DNA of 64,000 nucleotides from Durusdinium trenchii (lineage: Eukaryota > Sar > Dinophyceae > Suessiales > Symbiodiniaceae): contig CAXAMN010025250.1 of NCBI GenBank assembly GCA_963970005.1, forward strand, positions 1,714,017 through 1,778,016, written 5' to 3'. Below the pieces are notes generated by a model. It saw only the letters and a list, made by a program, of their open reading frames with translations. It did not search any database and was not told where the DNA came from. Made by a program: the position numbers and the translations under genes. Shown here piece after piece: positions 20,219-30,164 of this stretch (positions are counted from its first letter, which is position 1; each line of letters starts with the position of its first letter).

Positions 20219-22699
20219 GAGTTTTGGGTGAGAATGAAGATGACACAGCAGAGAATGTGGCCAGAGAGATCTTGGCTGAGTATTTGACTGGCGTCCCTTG
20301 CAGACAAAGTGTAGGCATTTAAATTGTATGAACTGCTTTCCCAACACAGCACCATTTGTTTCCTCATTTCAGGCTGAGAATGCAAAAAGGTGTGGTAAAA
20401 TTGCTTCAATGGCTTGCCGGCTTCGAAAGAAACGCTACTCAGATTTGCAAACATGTACGCATCTGCATATTGTGTGTGCGATTGATCTGTGCCTCATTTA
20501 TCAATCATCCTTTTGAGAGATTATTGAATGAGGTTGGTATGATACTTTGGAGAAGTTAGCCGGAGTACATTGCTCAAGAACAAATGCCTGCAGGAACTTG
20601 CACAAACTCTTGGACAATAGGACAGGGCTGCAAGTACCGATCCCGCTTGAGGTTGTCCAGATCACTATCCGACGTGTTCGTCCATTGCGTTGTGTTGAGG
20701 CCTGGTGGCCCCAGCTCACAATGCGATCCTGGTTGCGTTTTTCAAAAGCCAGACCTTCCTTTGGGCCTTTGCGTTCCATACTTCATCCATGGAGATGAAG
20801 GCAGGACATCATCAAAGAAAGCGTTTATGGTTCTGGCCTGGCAGCCTGTGGTGAGCCATTTGGGACTCAGTCATTGCAACGACAGCACGTAACTTGTCCT
20901 TTGCTGTACATCACTGACAGTTTCTTTTTAGATTCATGACTCGAGGGATTCATAAGGTTGCTGCACTTGAGGCATTCCATGACTACAAGGTTTTTGTACA
21001 GTTGCATCAACGCGTCCCTATACCACAAGCACATCACATTGGATCAGCTTTTGGCAGAGCTAGCCCGACAAGCTTGCGATCTTTATGAAAACGGTTTTTC
21101 AGTTTTCTGGTTGCAAAAGTGAACAGATTGAGATTGAAGGTTCACAGGTTCATGCAGCCTCAAGAGCATATATGTTTCAATTTTGTGATTTTGGGAATTG
21201 GGACTCCAACTGCGCTACCAAGATTGGTGAACACACCATTCACATGGTGTGCTGCGGAACAAAGGGCGATTGGGCCTTTGTCCGGAAGGCAACCGGAATG
21301 CAAGGAATACGTAGTATGCAGAAGATTGTAGAAGCATGTACATGCACAATTGAATATTAATTTGTGCGCTTTGATTCGGTACCAATGAGGCATTTCACCT
21401 GGAAAGCGGTTACACGAGCCGTCGTATTTGTCATAGGTGTACATCCAAGGATCGACTGTTTTGCTGTTACATGCGCCGCACATATAGGCTTCGATGTATG
21501 TTTCTGAGCTGCAGGACTGGCATGATCCTCGAAGCAGTGCCGTGTGGCGACATCAAGGTGCTGGTCCATCCCCGTACAAGGCCAATCCTGGTCCAGCTCC
21601 ATTGAGGCAAATTCCAGGTTGTGATCAGCCAAGTTCGATATTGTTGGACTATTGCCATTGTTTCCATCTTGGCTATGGACAAGACTTGGGGGCAAGTGCT
21701 TTGGTAGTTCTTTGCAAGATGGGTTTCTTTGGCGCGGACCGTGCTTTTGATAGCAGGCTTGAAGGTGCTTACCGGAGGTACAGCCAATGGTTGAAGAGAA
21801 ACAAGAAGTTTGGAAGTAGCCTAGCCGAGTTCACCAAGAAAAACCTCGGAATGAACAAGACTCTTTTCTCAGAATTAATTGTAATTTTTCATGTACGGGT
21901 TACTATATGTACTGGTGGAACCTCTATTCATGCACTCCGTGTATGCCAATTAGTTGAGGAACAATGATTTCCCAGAAACATTGGGAAACAAAGCCTTTGA
22001 GACAAAGCTGATCCTGAATTGGCTGGAAGACGATATTTTGGAGCAAGGGTCGCAGGCTAAAGATGGCTAAAGTACTTGCATGATGTGCGTTTAAGAAAGC
22101 GTTACCCTGTCTACTGTGGTTCCTTGCCTCCATGTTATGAATTTTGTGGTTGACTAGGGGTTGAGAAAGCTCAGCTTGATCGACAGGCGATTGGAGAAGA
22201 AGATATGGTGCTTTTTGAGACCATCCGCTACACAATCTTGCGCGCAAATATTTTCTTCCGAACCATTAGAGCTTCGGGTGTTTGGATACCAGATGGAGCT
22301 AGAAGAAAAGCTGTTGAAGCAGGGCACGACATGAATGTTTCTGGTTGAGAACATTAACTTGTGCGCTGTGCACTGCATATGGTGCTCAACAAAGGTCAAC
22401 AAATCTTGCTATGGATTGAGTCAACTAAGGTTGGCTTTGCGAGGCTTGCCTCGATGTGCCATGAGAGGGGAATTCACGCTTTCAAGTTCAGACCAAAATA
22501 CCACCTTGGTCTACACCTTGTAGATGATCTTAGTTTCGGTTTGGCAGGGATGAACCCCTGTTCATTTTCCTGCTGGAGCGACGAAGATTACATAGGACGG
22601 TGTTCCCGTGTATCGCGTTCGACTCACCCTCTTCTACAGGCCACCAGGACAATTCAGAAAGTCTTGGGCCTCTATCACCAACAACTGCAGCAAGTTTGA
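20219..22699 (+). CDS. Gene B: large uncharacterised dinoflagellate protein (HGDEG family)
   Basis: Exons seen: about 20219-20308 (AENVAREILAEYLTGVPC); about 20547-20740 (RNLHKLLDNRTG, VQITIRRVRP, AWWPQLTMRSWLR); 20743-20850 (DLPLGLCVPYFIHGDEGRTS, GTGAGC donor); 20972-21109 (HSMTTRFLYSC, LARQACDLYENG); about 21149-21330 (MVCCGTKGDWAFVRKATG). Four well-joined exons end the gene: 21515-21880, 21954-22065, 22158-22343 and 22395-22699. They hold LLDYCHCFHLGYGQDLGAS, FPETLGNKAFETKLILNWLE, HERGIHAFKFRPKYHL and WSDEDYIGRCSRVSRSTHP. The intron after 22065 uses a GC donor. From memory this block order (HGDEG, TTRFLY, KGDW, HLGxGxD, DEDYIG) is common in dinoflagellate predicted proteins and has no assigned function. 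The frame changes between SWLR and DLPLG with no room for an intron. Confidence 0.6.
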
Positions 22700-23081
22700 A
22701 AAGAAGAGTTTGTGGGCACGCATGCAAACCTGACTCAATCAAACAAATACCTCTCGAGCACTTTTCTTTTGAAACGACCACTTCAAGATAAAGAGTGGTC
22801 AACCGAGCAAAAAACTGCAAAACGACCAGCAAACCCAAACGAGCAGAATAAAGTGATCAAATGAATCCCTTGGAAATATATTCTTGTTTGTCATCGTTCT
22901 GATCCGTGTCGGTAGGAAAAGAATGCGAACGCCGCAAAACTTATATATAGATAGATAGATGGCTCGCAAGAGCAAGTATTAGTTACTGAATCATCGATGT
23001 AGTTCCGGATTAGAGTGCTGAAAGACCTGATACCTTCAAAATGGTCCTGTAATGTCCTGTAAAACATCATCGCTTTGCAGG

Positions 23082-23180
23082 TACGTCGATCTGGCGTTCC
23101 AGATCGATATCACCAGCACACATCCAGTGTCTTCGTTGGTGCAAGACTGGACGGGCTGCATGCACCCCCTGCTAATTTGA
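23082..23180 (+). CDS. Candidate exon, unknown
   Basis: After a good acceptor (TCGCTTTGCAG, AG at 23079-23080) one frame reads YVDLAFQIDITSTHPVSSLV then QDWTGCMHPLLI and TGA. Composition is protein-like. No partner exons placed. Confidence 0.35.
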   Translation, partial: YVDLAFQIDITSTHPVSSLVQDWTGCMHPLLI

Positions 23181-23346
23181 TAGAAAGTTCGATCTGTACA
23201 ATAAGGAAGTCGAAAGGAAGAAGGTTGAGGAAAACAAATGAGGGAACGTGTTCCCGTAGGTACCGGGATTGACACAGACACAGACAAACAACGCAACAAC
23301 GGAACCAGAAAATACTATGGCCCCGCCAGCACTCACCTCAGTCTGA

Positions 23347-23598
23347 ATGGTTCAGACTCCTGCGGAAAGTGTCATTTGGTACCGGCCACATCAACGACAT
23401 CCTCTTGGTCATGCAGCCTTAGAGGCTGTCAATTGCGGCTCGCTTTGCGGAGTGGCCGCCCTGGTGCTCGAAATCACTGGTGCCAGTGCCGGCGGCACGG
23501 CTCGCCCTGGACGAGATGAGGGTGCTGACACGTGCCCCCTGGACTCTGGAGCCGGACCCCTGCCTGGTGGGCCTGGAGCTGCTGCATGGACCACCTAG
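23347..23598 (+). CDS. GC-rich open segment, unknown
   Basis: Eighty-three open codons in a locally GC-rich stretch: IWYRPHQRHPLGHAAL, VAALVLEITGASAGG, then Gly/Pro-rich to a TAG. Minus-strand frames are also open here, as expected for GC-rich DNA, so confidence is low. No family seen. Confidence 0.3.
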   Translation: MVQTPAESVIWYRPHQRHPLGHAALEAVNCGSLCGVAALVLEITGASAGGTARPGRDEGADTCPLDSGAGPLPGGPGAAAWTT

Positions 23599-24095
23599 TC
23601 TTAGCCCCAGCACTAGCGAGTTACCTTGACAGACTTGACAGGGTACAGTCCTGGGTCTCCTTGCTTGTTTGTGGTCCCGGGCCCCAAGCCTTTATAATCC
23701 TTTATACGATTCTTTGGGTTTTCCTAGTAGTCTTTCTATGTCTTTCTTGTTTGGGGGCGTCATTCTTGTGTTTCTTCCTTGTTTGGATGGACACCCACGT
23801 TGGCAGGATCACGCCCTCACCCCTTCCAGCTCTTTAGGGAGCAGTGGCCAGCCAGTGCCCTGGTTCAGGAATTCATGAACATGCCTTCAACAGTAGAGAT
23901 GGCTTGCACGCAAGCAGGGGAGTGATCCCAACATATCCCAACAGTCCAAGAGAAAAGACGCTTTGAGTTGTCAGAGTTCGTCTGAAGCGCGGCAGTTTTT
24001 TTGGGTGACAAGCTGACGAAGAGACATGCACCCATTCAGCAGGTCCAAACACCCCAGAAACAACGCCCGCCGCACGGACTGACACAGCGGAGGAG

Positions 24096-24360
24096 ATGCA
24101 ACCCCAAAGGAGGCTGCCTCCAGGCGCCTGGGTCGGCGAAACGACGAAACAAGGTGTTGGGACGGGTTTTGGGTGGGTCGAGAGGGGCTGGATGGGAACC
24201 CCATCGCAGGTCACCTCCTCCAAAGATCTGGGGAGAAATCATCCAAGAGATCGGGACTTGGAAGAGGCACCGAAAATGGAAGACTTGAAATCAGAGGAAG
24301 CAAGACCCAGTTGTCCCCGATGTCCAAGGGCACGTTCCAGGCATGGAAGATGGCCCTATT
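24096..24360 (+). CDS. Candidate start exon, unknown protein
   Basis: From ATG 24096 the frame reads MQPQRRLPPGAWVGETTKQG, VERGWMGTPSQVTSSKDLG, DRDLEEAPKMEDLKSEEARP and CPRCPRARS, a polar and charged stretch that looks coding. Beyond about 24340 the frame runs into the dispersed element and then the CTACTAG array, so a splice donor is expected before that. Two other + frames are also open. No domain recognised. Confidence 0.4.
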
Positions 24361-24395
24361 TTGGAAGAGTATGTTTTTCCTGTACAAGGTTTACG
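24331..24395 (+). repeat. Dispersed element, partial copy
   Basis: TGGAAGATGGCCC, TTTTGGAAGAGTATG, TTTTTCCTGTACAAGGTTTA parallel TGGAGAATGGCCC, TTGGAAGACCATT, TTCCTCTACAAACAGG of the 5870 copy. It abuts a CTACTAG array directly at its 3' end. Confidence 0.5.
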
Positions 24396-24486
24396 CTACT
24401 AGGAGCAAAGGGCCTCGCTACTAGGAGCAAGGACGCTACTAGGGGCTCCTGGCCTTACTACTAGTAACGAGGACGCTAGTAGGAAC
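24393..24486 (+). repeat. CTACTAG modular array
   Basis: Five hinges in about 95 bp with tails GAGCAAAGGGCCTCG, GAGCAAGGACG, GGGCTCCTGGCCTTA, TAACGAGGACG; the last hinge is CTAGTAG. Starts immediately after the dispersed element. Confidence 0.85.
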
Positions 24487-24716
24487 ATTCCTCACTAAAC
24501 ACCAGCTCCAGTCCAAAACGGCGCCCCGAACCAGATTTTGATTGGTCCATCGGTGCGTGATGGGAGATGCTAGGAGTCTACTGGGAGTCTAGCAGCCGAA
24601 GCAGAGCCAGATGTGGCATCTTTTTGCACTTCAAATGTTGTTTGTAGGCCAATTTAAGGACGTTTTGTGAATAATGGTCTATGTATGTCTATGTTTATCT
24701 ATTGTTGCTGCTCCCC

Positions 24717-24754
24717 TGATCAGCAATCCTTCATTTGAAGGATGCTGCATCAGT
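24717..24754. other. Small inverted repeat (hairpin)
   Basis: CTGATCAGCAATCCTTCA faces TGAAGGATGCTGCATCAG across a 2-base loop. The inner 8 bp are perfectly paired and the outer part has one bulge. It lies in a gene-poor stretch (24.5-25.5 kb), so no transcript is known for it to terminate. Confidence 0.5.
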
Positions 24755-25535
24755 GTTCAAAGCAGTTTCCAGAGGCTATGTGGTGACTGTTTTTTCAAGT
24801 TAAACACCTTGTTTGGCTGTGAAGAGCCCTCGTGAGAACAAGCTTCCTTGACAGCCTATGTAGGGCTAGAACCAAGCTGTGATTTCAACATAGGTGCCTG
24901 CACCATTTTCCGGCAAATTATGTATATTTCCACATTGTTGGTATTGGAATCGGTCCCTGTCAGCCATCCTCCACACTGACCTATCCAATGTGACCTCACA
25001 GACCTATCCAATCTGCTGTTTTCTCGTCAACAATTGTGGATCGATTGGAGGCTGTTGGAGATGCAATTGCCTGGCCTGGAGCGGAAGTTGGCCAAACTCA
25101 AAGAGGAGCGGAGCTCCTCTGGTGAACGTCGTAGCATTTGACTGGCCAGTCTGAAGTCGGGCAGGTGTCGTACCAGTTTGTTTCGGGTCATGAACAGCGG
25201 ATGATTCTACACCCACACAATCCATTTATAGTTTTAATGTATATACGGTAAATTAGGGTCATTAATAGGGTATGATTATGGAATAGTATATATATAATAT
25301 ATATAGAGTTTGATGTTTGAAGTGTGTATGTCATACAATACATATTCGTATAATGTTGTATTGTCCTTTGGTTTATTACATTACATGTGTGTTTTGTTTT
25401 AATTCTACGTAACTATGTATACTTGTTTTTTTTTCAGAGACCTGTTGGACTAGACCATTGATTTTTCCCATTCCATGATGGAAGACTTACTTACAACTTA
25501 CATATCGATTCTCTAAACACCTAGGAGGGTCTTAA

Positions 25536-25751
25536 ATGGAAGATAATCGTCCCCATTTGGTCGTTTCTGGGTGGCAGACACTATCGGTTTTGATCAACCT
25601 GGGCATCTCCACGACGCACATCTACGGTGGGGATCCGACCGCATGGCCATGTGGGGCCGATCCAGCGGCAGATCAAACTGAAGTCACTGGCTCTCCAGCT
25701 GTCCTGAGCTCTCCACAAAGTTCAGTGATTTCCGAAGATGAACTCAGATGA
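25536..25751 (+). CDS. Small candidate CDS or first exon, unknown
   Basis: From ATG 25536 (TTAAATGGAAG context) 71 codons run to TGA: MEDNRPHLVVSGWQTLSVL, a turn-rich centre (IYGGDPTAWPCGADPAAD) and a Ser-rich tail (SSPQSSVISEDELR). It reads like real protein and could be a short gene or a first exon. 24.5-25.5 kb upstream shows nothing convincing. Confidence 0.4.
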   Translation: MEDNRPHLVVSGWQTLSVLINLGISTTHIYGGDPTAWPCGADPAADQTEVTGSPAVLSSPQSSVISEDELR

Positions 25752-25875
25752 ATCCCTAACAACTGCAGGCAGTCTTGACAGTGCTATCACTGGAATCATT
25801 TGTCATTCAAAAAACATGAATCAGTTTTCAAAGTTGCTGGGTCGGGTTTTAAATCCATGGCTTCCTCATTCCTCA

Positions 25876-26022
25876 CTAGTGACAAAAGGCATCGCCACTA
25901 GGAGCAAGAATGCTACTAGTAGCTCCTGGCATTACTACTCGGAACAAGAAGCTTCTATGTAATAACAAGGACGCTATTAGGTGGAGGCCATCGCAAGTAG
26001 CTTGGATGCCATCACTAGTATA
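25876..26022 (+). repeat. Modular array, both hinge types
   Basis: Hinges CACTAG, CTACTAG, CTACTCG, CTATTAG with tails GAGCAAGAATG, TAGCTCCTGGCATTA and GTGGAGGCCATCG. The last belongs to the 21-bp module type of the window start, so one array contains both module types. Confidence 0.75.
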
Positions 26023-26264
26023 ACGGGTTCCTAGAGGACGTCATGAACGTCACGTTTGGGGCATTCCTCACCGGTCGGGTCGTCTCTCAGGAGCAATCGG
26101 AGAGTGCGGAGTCCAGTCCTCGCGAGGTCCGACACATCCGGTGCGATGCGAGCGATGCGAGCGAGTCCCGTCGGTGAGAGACCCGGTACAGTCGGTATAC
26201 ACTCGAGAAGAAAACCAGGGTTGGGAGGACATCTTATTATCCACTATTATCCTATTTCTTTTCA

Positions 26265-26576
26265 AAGTTGGATGCTCACTTGAAAAGGAATCCTTTTACC
26301 CGGGAAGAGACCCACAGGTTGCACCGGGCTTGGCAGCGACCGATGTTCATCGATTTTCCTCTACAAACGGTGCGCGGTAGACTCAGGTTCCATGTGGGTC
26401 GACCCATCCAGGGCCATTTGAGGGGCAGCTTCGGGACTGTTGATGAAGCCACCCGGGCAGAATGCTTTTTCATCGACATGTTTCTGGTTTACAAATCGAC
26501 AGTCGAAGGAAATCCGATGCATGCCAATGTACAAAAATCCCTTATGAAAGAGATGACTCCTCCCGATAGAGAGTGA
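26265..26576 (+). CDS. Candidate coding exon, unknown protein
   Basis: After an AG with a pyrimidine-rich lead (TATTTCTTTTCAAAG, ends 26267) 102 codons stay open to TGA 26576: LDAHLKRNPFTREETHRLHR, RPMFIDFPLQTVRGRLRF, TVDEATRAECFFIDMFLVY and MKEMTPPDRE. Strongly protein-like, and one of the better unassigned segments. A piece around 26350 (TTTTCCTCTACAAAC) matches the dispersed element, so part may derive from it. No domain recognised. Confidence 0.45.
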   Translation, partial: KLDAHLKRNPFTREETHRLHRAWQRPMFIDFPLQTVRGRLRFHVGRPIQGHLRGSFGTVDEATRAECFFIDMFLVYKSTVEGNPMHANVQKSLMKEMTPPDRE

Positions 26577-26865
26577 ATGCCTCATGATCAATGCATCCCA
26601 GCAGTCACCAAGTTCGCCACTGAACTAGGCTCAAAGGGCTTTGGTCGGGGGCCGATGGATGAATAGCCAAGTGGAACATGGAACGCCCGCGATCTGCTGA
26701 AGCTTCATGCTTGTGTGTGTGCTGAAATAAGGAGACCTCTCAGGCAACGACCCCCCTTGGAAGGTTGGGAAAAATGGACCAGTCTACCCCCGGGGTCAGG
26801 GGGTCTCTCTATTGAAACTGCACGCCCATGCCCATGTCCATCTATATGGTCTATGTTTCTTGCAG

Positions 26866-27051
26866 GAGGTTAAACTGGGAGGATGTTCCGATGTTCCTAT
26901 TAAAATACACACCCACGTGTGTGTTTCCGAAGATCCAGTGAAATTGTCGATCTGCACGACTCTTCCTGAGGCGCCCAAAAGCGCGCTGCCGAAAAGCGCG
27001 CCCAAGATGGCTCCGCCCAATTTGCCAGGACCGGGCTTCAGTGGCAGACGG
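26866..27051 (+). CDS. Well-delimited internal exon, unknown protein
   Basis: Acceptor TTTCTTGCAG ends at 26865 and the donor GTAACA starts at 27052; the interval is exactly 62 codons, phase 0 on both sides. It reads EVKLGGCSDVPIKIHTHVCV, SEDPVKLSICTTLPEAPK and then Pro/Lys-rich SALPKSAPKMAPPNLPG. The symmetric phase and good signals make it convincing, but the flanking exons and function are unknown. Confidence 0.5.
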
Positions 27052-27095
27052 GTAACAATGTGTGGTAGACTGAAGAGAGTTTGAAGAGAGGTGTG

Positions 27096-27121
27096 GGTGA
27101 GTGAGAGAGAGAGAGAGAGAT
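27096..27121. repeat. (GA)n microsatellite
   Basis: GTGAGTGAGAGAGAGAGAGA-type dinucleotide run just after the exon at 26866-27051. Confidence 0.8.
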
Positions 27122-27423
27122 TTTTGTGTTCCTCCCCTCATCACAATTCAGGCCGCACTATATGATACATTTCACCCAGTGTTCTGATGTGTTAGTTTAC
27201 CATATATTTACATTGATTAACCTCTATTTGCACAACTAGACCATGTTGAGTATTCTAGTTCAAAATATGTTCGGTGGATCTTACCGGAACACCCCAACAC
27301 CGAGCGAAAGGCTCAGTGACCGTCGGTCATAGCATGGCAATACGATCCACCGGGCTGACATAGAGCAGTTAGTTTTGGGCCGGTTGGTCCCACAATGGAG
27401 TCACCAGCAAAGGGAAACCACTC

Positions 27424-27505
27424 TTCACTTATCTTCACTTCTCTTCTTTGCTGACTCTACTTGAATAGAGTCAACATAGTCAACAAAGAAGAAAAGTGAA
27501 GTGAA
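27424..27505. repeat. Imperfect inverted repeat, ~36-bp arms
   Basis: TTCACTTATCTTCACTTCTC, TTCTTTG, CTGACTCTA on the left meet TAGAGTCAACATAGTCAACA, AAGAAGAAAAGTGAAGTGAA on the right around a centre near 27462. A few mismatches and small bulges. Lies in a stretch (27.1-28.2 kb) with no convincing gene. Confidence 0.6.
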
Positions 27506-28237
27506 GGGTGTCTTCTTTTTGCTGGCTTGTTTAGCGGAGAAACGGAGGATGAGGGCTTCCTCTCTCTTCTTTAGAGCGTAAACAACGTAGGGAGCATGCC
27601 TCTTGTCCTTCTGGACCACACGCTGATTGCTGTCTTGCACATCCGGACCCTAAAGACCAAGCGTTTTTGCACAGCTTTTGATGTTCCTTGGCCACCCCAC
27701 TGCTCTCCTTGTTCCCTTGACGTCATCTCAGATCAACCAGCATTCTAGTGATCTAGTTGTGCATTCTGTAAGCTACTGCTAAGTACTGCTATCAGTACTA
27801 CTTCCAGGTTGACGACGACTATACCTAGGATTTTTGGTGACTGGGGCTCTCACCTAAAAGGTCCTTTGGCAATTGAAGATGCGCACGTCCAATGATACTT
27901 TTCACATCCTACCAGCGCTCCATAGCGCTCCTTTAAGCTCCCCGTTCCTGCAGCGACAGCTACGCGAGTGCAGAAAACCTTCACTCTGCTGCAGTGCTTG
28001 CTTGAGGTTGCGGAAAAGAGACTGGTGATGTTTGCACCTCACCCGTGAGCGGAGTTTCCGCCTACCAAAGTGTTTCGCTCATAAATGGGTGACCATATAT
28101 CCCAAACTTAGTAGGCAGACACCTCACAACTTTCATAGCAGTGGTCAAAGACCAGGAGTTTTGCATCGCTCCAGAGTGGTCTTGACCTTGAGGGGGTATG
28201 TCAGTATGAGAGTAGTGGAGTTGACTCAAGTTACAAG

Positions 28238-28648
28238 TTGACTGTGGCATACTTGGTATCCACACCACAACGCACCACCGCAGCGCAACGCACCCTACGC
28301 GCCCTCTTTGCTGCTCCAGGGCAGCTCGCCTCGGAGGCAAAAGCAGCGGCTGTCACTCGTGACGAGGCAAATAGCTGGGGAGGGCTGGTAGAGTCGGGGA
28401 GCTTTGGCATGTACAACTCATAATACATCATAATACTCATACCAGCGATTCTTCAAAGCGTTTTGAGGGTGCCAGCCAGTGACAACCCGGAAACACAGAG
28501 GCTCAGGTGACCTGCAATCTGAGATCTGGAAGAGTCACTTTGAAGAACCAGGTGGTTGATGGCCTTTTGCTGGTTGATGGGAAGGGGATACTCCCGGTCG
28601 TGTACAAGCAGGTCACTGGTGGCACTGACCCCCTCTACGATTCCCAAG
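28238..28648 (+). CDS. Gene E, first seen exons, unknown protein
   Basis: Three consecutive protein-like stretches on +: about 28258-28423 (RTTAAQRTLRALFAAPGQLA, then AKAAAVTRDEANSWGG); about 28438-28505 (IPAILQSVLRVPASDNPETQ); and an exon 28507-28648 with an AG before it and GTGGGA after it, reading VTCNLRSGRVTLKNQVVDGL, LLVDGKGILPVVYKQVTGGT and DPLYDSQ. The last looks beta-rich. The intron after 28648 begins with copies of the modular repeat. No family recognised. Confidence 0.45.
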
Positions 28649-28663
28649 GTGGGACATCACATA

Positions 28664-28805
28664 ATAACGATGGCCTCCAACCTACTAGCAATACCTAATA
28701 CCTGGGAATTCGTCACAGTAGCTTCTTGCTCCTAGTAGCGATGCCAGGAGCCCCTAGTAGCTTCTTGCTCCTAGTAGTAAGGCCAGGAGCCCCTAGTAGC
28801 ACCGT
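28664..28805 (-). repeat. Modular array, reverse orientation, both unit types
   Basis: Starts with ACGATGGCCTCCAACCTACT (21-bp type), then shifts at about 28725 to AGCTTCTTGCTCCTAGTAG and ATGCCAGGAGCCCCTAGTAG units. Lies at the start of the intron following the exon that ends at 28648. Confidence 0.8.
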
Positions 28806-29139
28806 AATCGCCCAAAGGTTCCAAGAACGGGAGAAGGCACATGTCCAGGCAGGGTGGGTCAGCGTTCATCGGTTTTCAGATGTTTGCGTGGAGGGAGGGA
28901 CTCACCGCACAGGTTTGCTTCTTAGCTATACAAGGTCTTCAGCTCCGACACCCGCCAGGTCTCCCCTCGACCATCAGAGGCCGCAAAACCGGGAAACGGA
29001 AAAACGACGCGCGCCAAAGGAGAGGACCAAATCTCCCTGTAGCGTTACATCAAGCTTCCGTCTTCTTCCAATCTTCACCTCCATCCAACCTCGTCCAGGC
29101 CGTAACGACCTGCGACGAGCGACAGATTCACTCCTGTGA

Positions 29140-29392
29140 AATTTCCGGAAGGAAGACCTGCAGGAGGCTTGTGATCAAAAGACATGTTCAATTCCTGGAC
29201 GAAGACTAGCGAGGGCGGTTGCTTGTCCGCCACTCATGGTCCAAGCACCGATGGAGAATGACCCGAAGATGTACCGAGAAGGTCAGTAAACCAGTGAAGA
29301 TCTTGTTTGACCAAGTTGACCGTGGTGATCTCTTTCACCAACGGGAGATTGAACAGGCTCAGCGGCTGAATACCAAGATGCTGTCAGGATAA
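29140..29392 (+). CDS. Gene E continuation: two frames abutting at a 13-base gap
   Basis: 29140-29281 reads NFRKEDLQEACDQKTCSIPG, RAVACPPLMVQAPMENDPKM and YRE. From 29295 another frame reads KILFDQVDRGDLFHQREIEQ, AQRLNTKMLSG and stops at 29390-29392. The two join in frame if bases 29282-29294 (GTCAGT...CCAG) are removed, which is far too short for an ordinary intron. So it is either a frameshift in a decaying gene, a base error, or an unusual intron. Both halves are convincingly protein-like. Function unknown. Confidence 0.45.
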
Positions 29393-29621
29393 TTGAGAAT
29401 TGGAGCAGAAACATTAGGATTTGTTGCTACCGCCTTCTTCTACGGGCATTGACAAACATTGCATGCAATTGCATTTTTTGCTGCGGATGTTGTTGTGTTA
29501 GAAGGGTGGAGGGATGTTGCGGGAGCTATGACAGTTTTGAACACCTGTGGCCTCTGAACCCATCCTCCTCCTCCTCATCATCATCATGCTTATTCAGAGA
29601 CTATAGAGATTCTGCGTCAGT

Positions 29622-29692
29622 AGTGCCGAGTTGGCTCAATTCCGACCCAAAGCCAAGCTGAAAGTGCCGCCGTTATTCGCCGTTCATCCAAG
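29622..29692 (+). CDS. Short candidate exon
   Basis: Between an AG at 29619-29620 and a GTGAAT donor at 29692 one frame reads AELAQFRPKAKLKVPPLFAV then HP. Short but with suitable borders; may belong to gene E. Confidence 0.3.
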
Positions 29693-29777
29693 GTGAATGT
29701 TACTTGGGATGCTACACTCCCTGAACTAATCATGGAAGTGGAGTGAAAGCCACCCGTGTGGTAATTTCCGCTTCCAC

Positions 29778-30164
29778 GTGTCAAAAAAATCACTCACTTC
29801 CATGAGTGATCTTCGATCTTCCGATCTTCCAAGGAGCGGGAATTCCTTTTGGCACCGATCACACCGATCAACCAGCTGGCACCGGGACCGGTCTCTAAGG
29901 GTCCTTGCGGGCACACCGGACCCACGGGCCGGACGCGGCACCCACGGGGTTCCGGGTTCGCAAGCGGAGTACTCGGCACTCGTTCGGTCTCAGGAAACTC
30001 ATGAGTCTCATGTAGTTGTTGTTTTCTCGGAATTGTGTGCCTGGATCGGGCAAGATGACGGACATGCTAAGCCGATCGGTTCCTTGTGCCAAAAGGGTTC
30101 ACGATTGCCATCGGTGCAGAGGGATGGGATGTTGGGTCAACAAGCTTTTGGGTCAGAGCTTTAG
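29778..30164 (+). CDS. Open segment of 128 codons, unknown
   Basis: Ser/Arg/His-rich first half (SMSDLRSSDLPRSGNSFWH), then AEYSALVRSQETHESHVVVV, FSELCAWIGQDDGHAKPIG and RLPSVQRDGMLGQQAFGSE to a TAG. It is among the longest frames in this part. The second half looks more like protein than the first. It may be the 3' part of gene E. Confidence 0.35.
   Translation: MSKKSLTSMSDLRSSDLPRSGNSFWHRSHRSTSWHRDRSLRVLAGTPDPRAGRGTHGVPGSQAEYSALVRSQETHESHVVVVFSELCAWIGQDDGHAKPIGSLCQKGSRLPSVQRDGMLGQQAFGSEL

Noticed and set aside
26812..26865. Extension of the exon at 26866 upstream to a start codon
   Set aside because: The upstream part is a His/Ala/Val string across a pyrimidine-rich tract ending in TTGCAG; the acceptor explains the boundary better.
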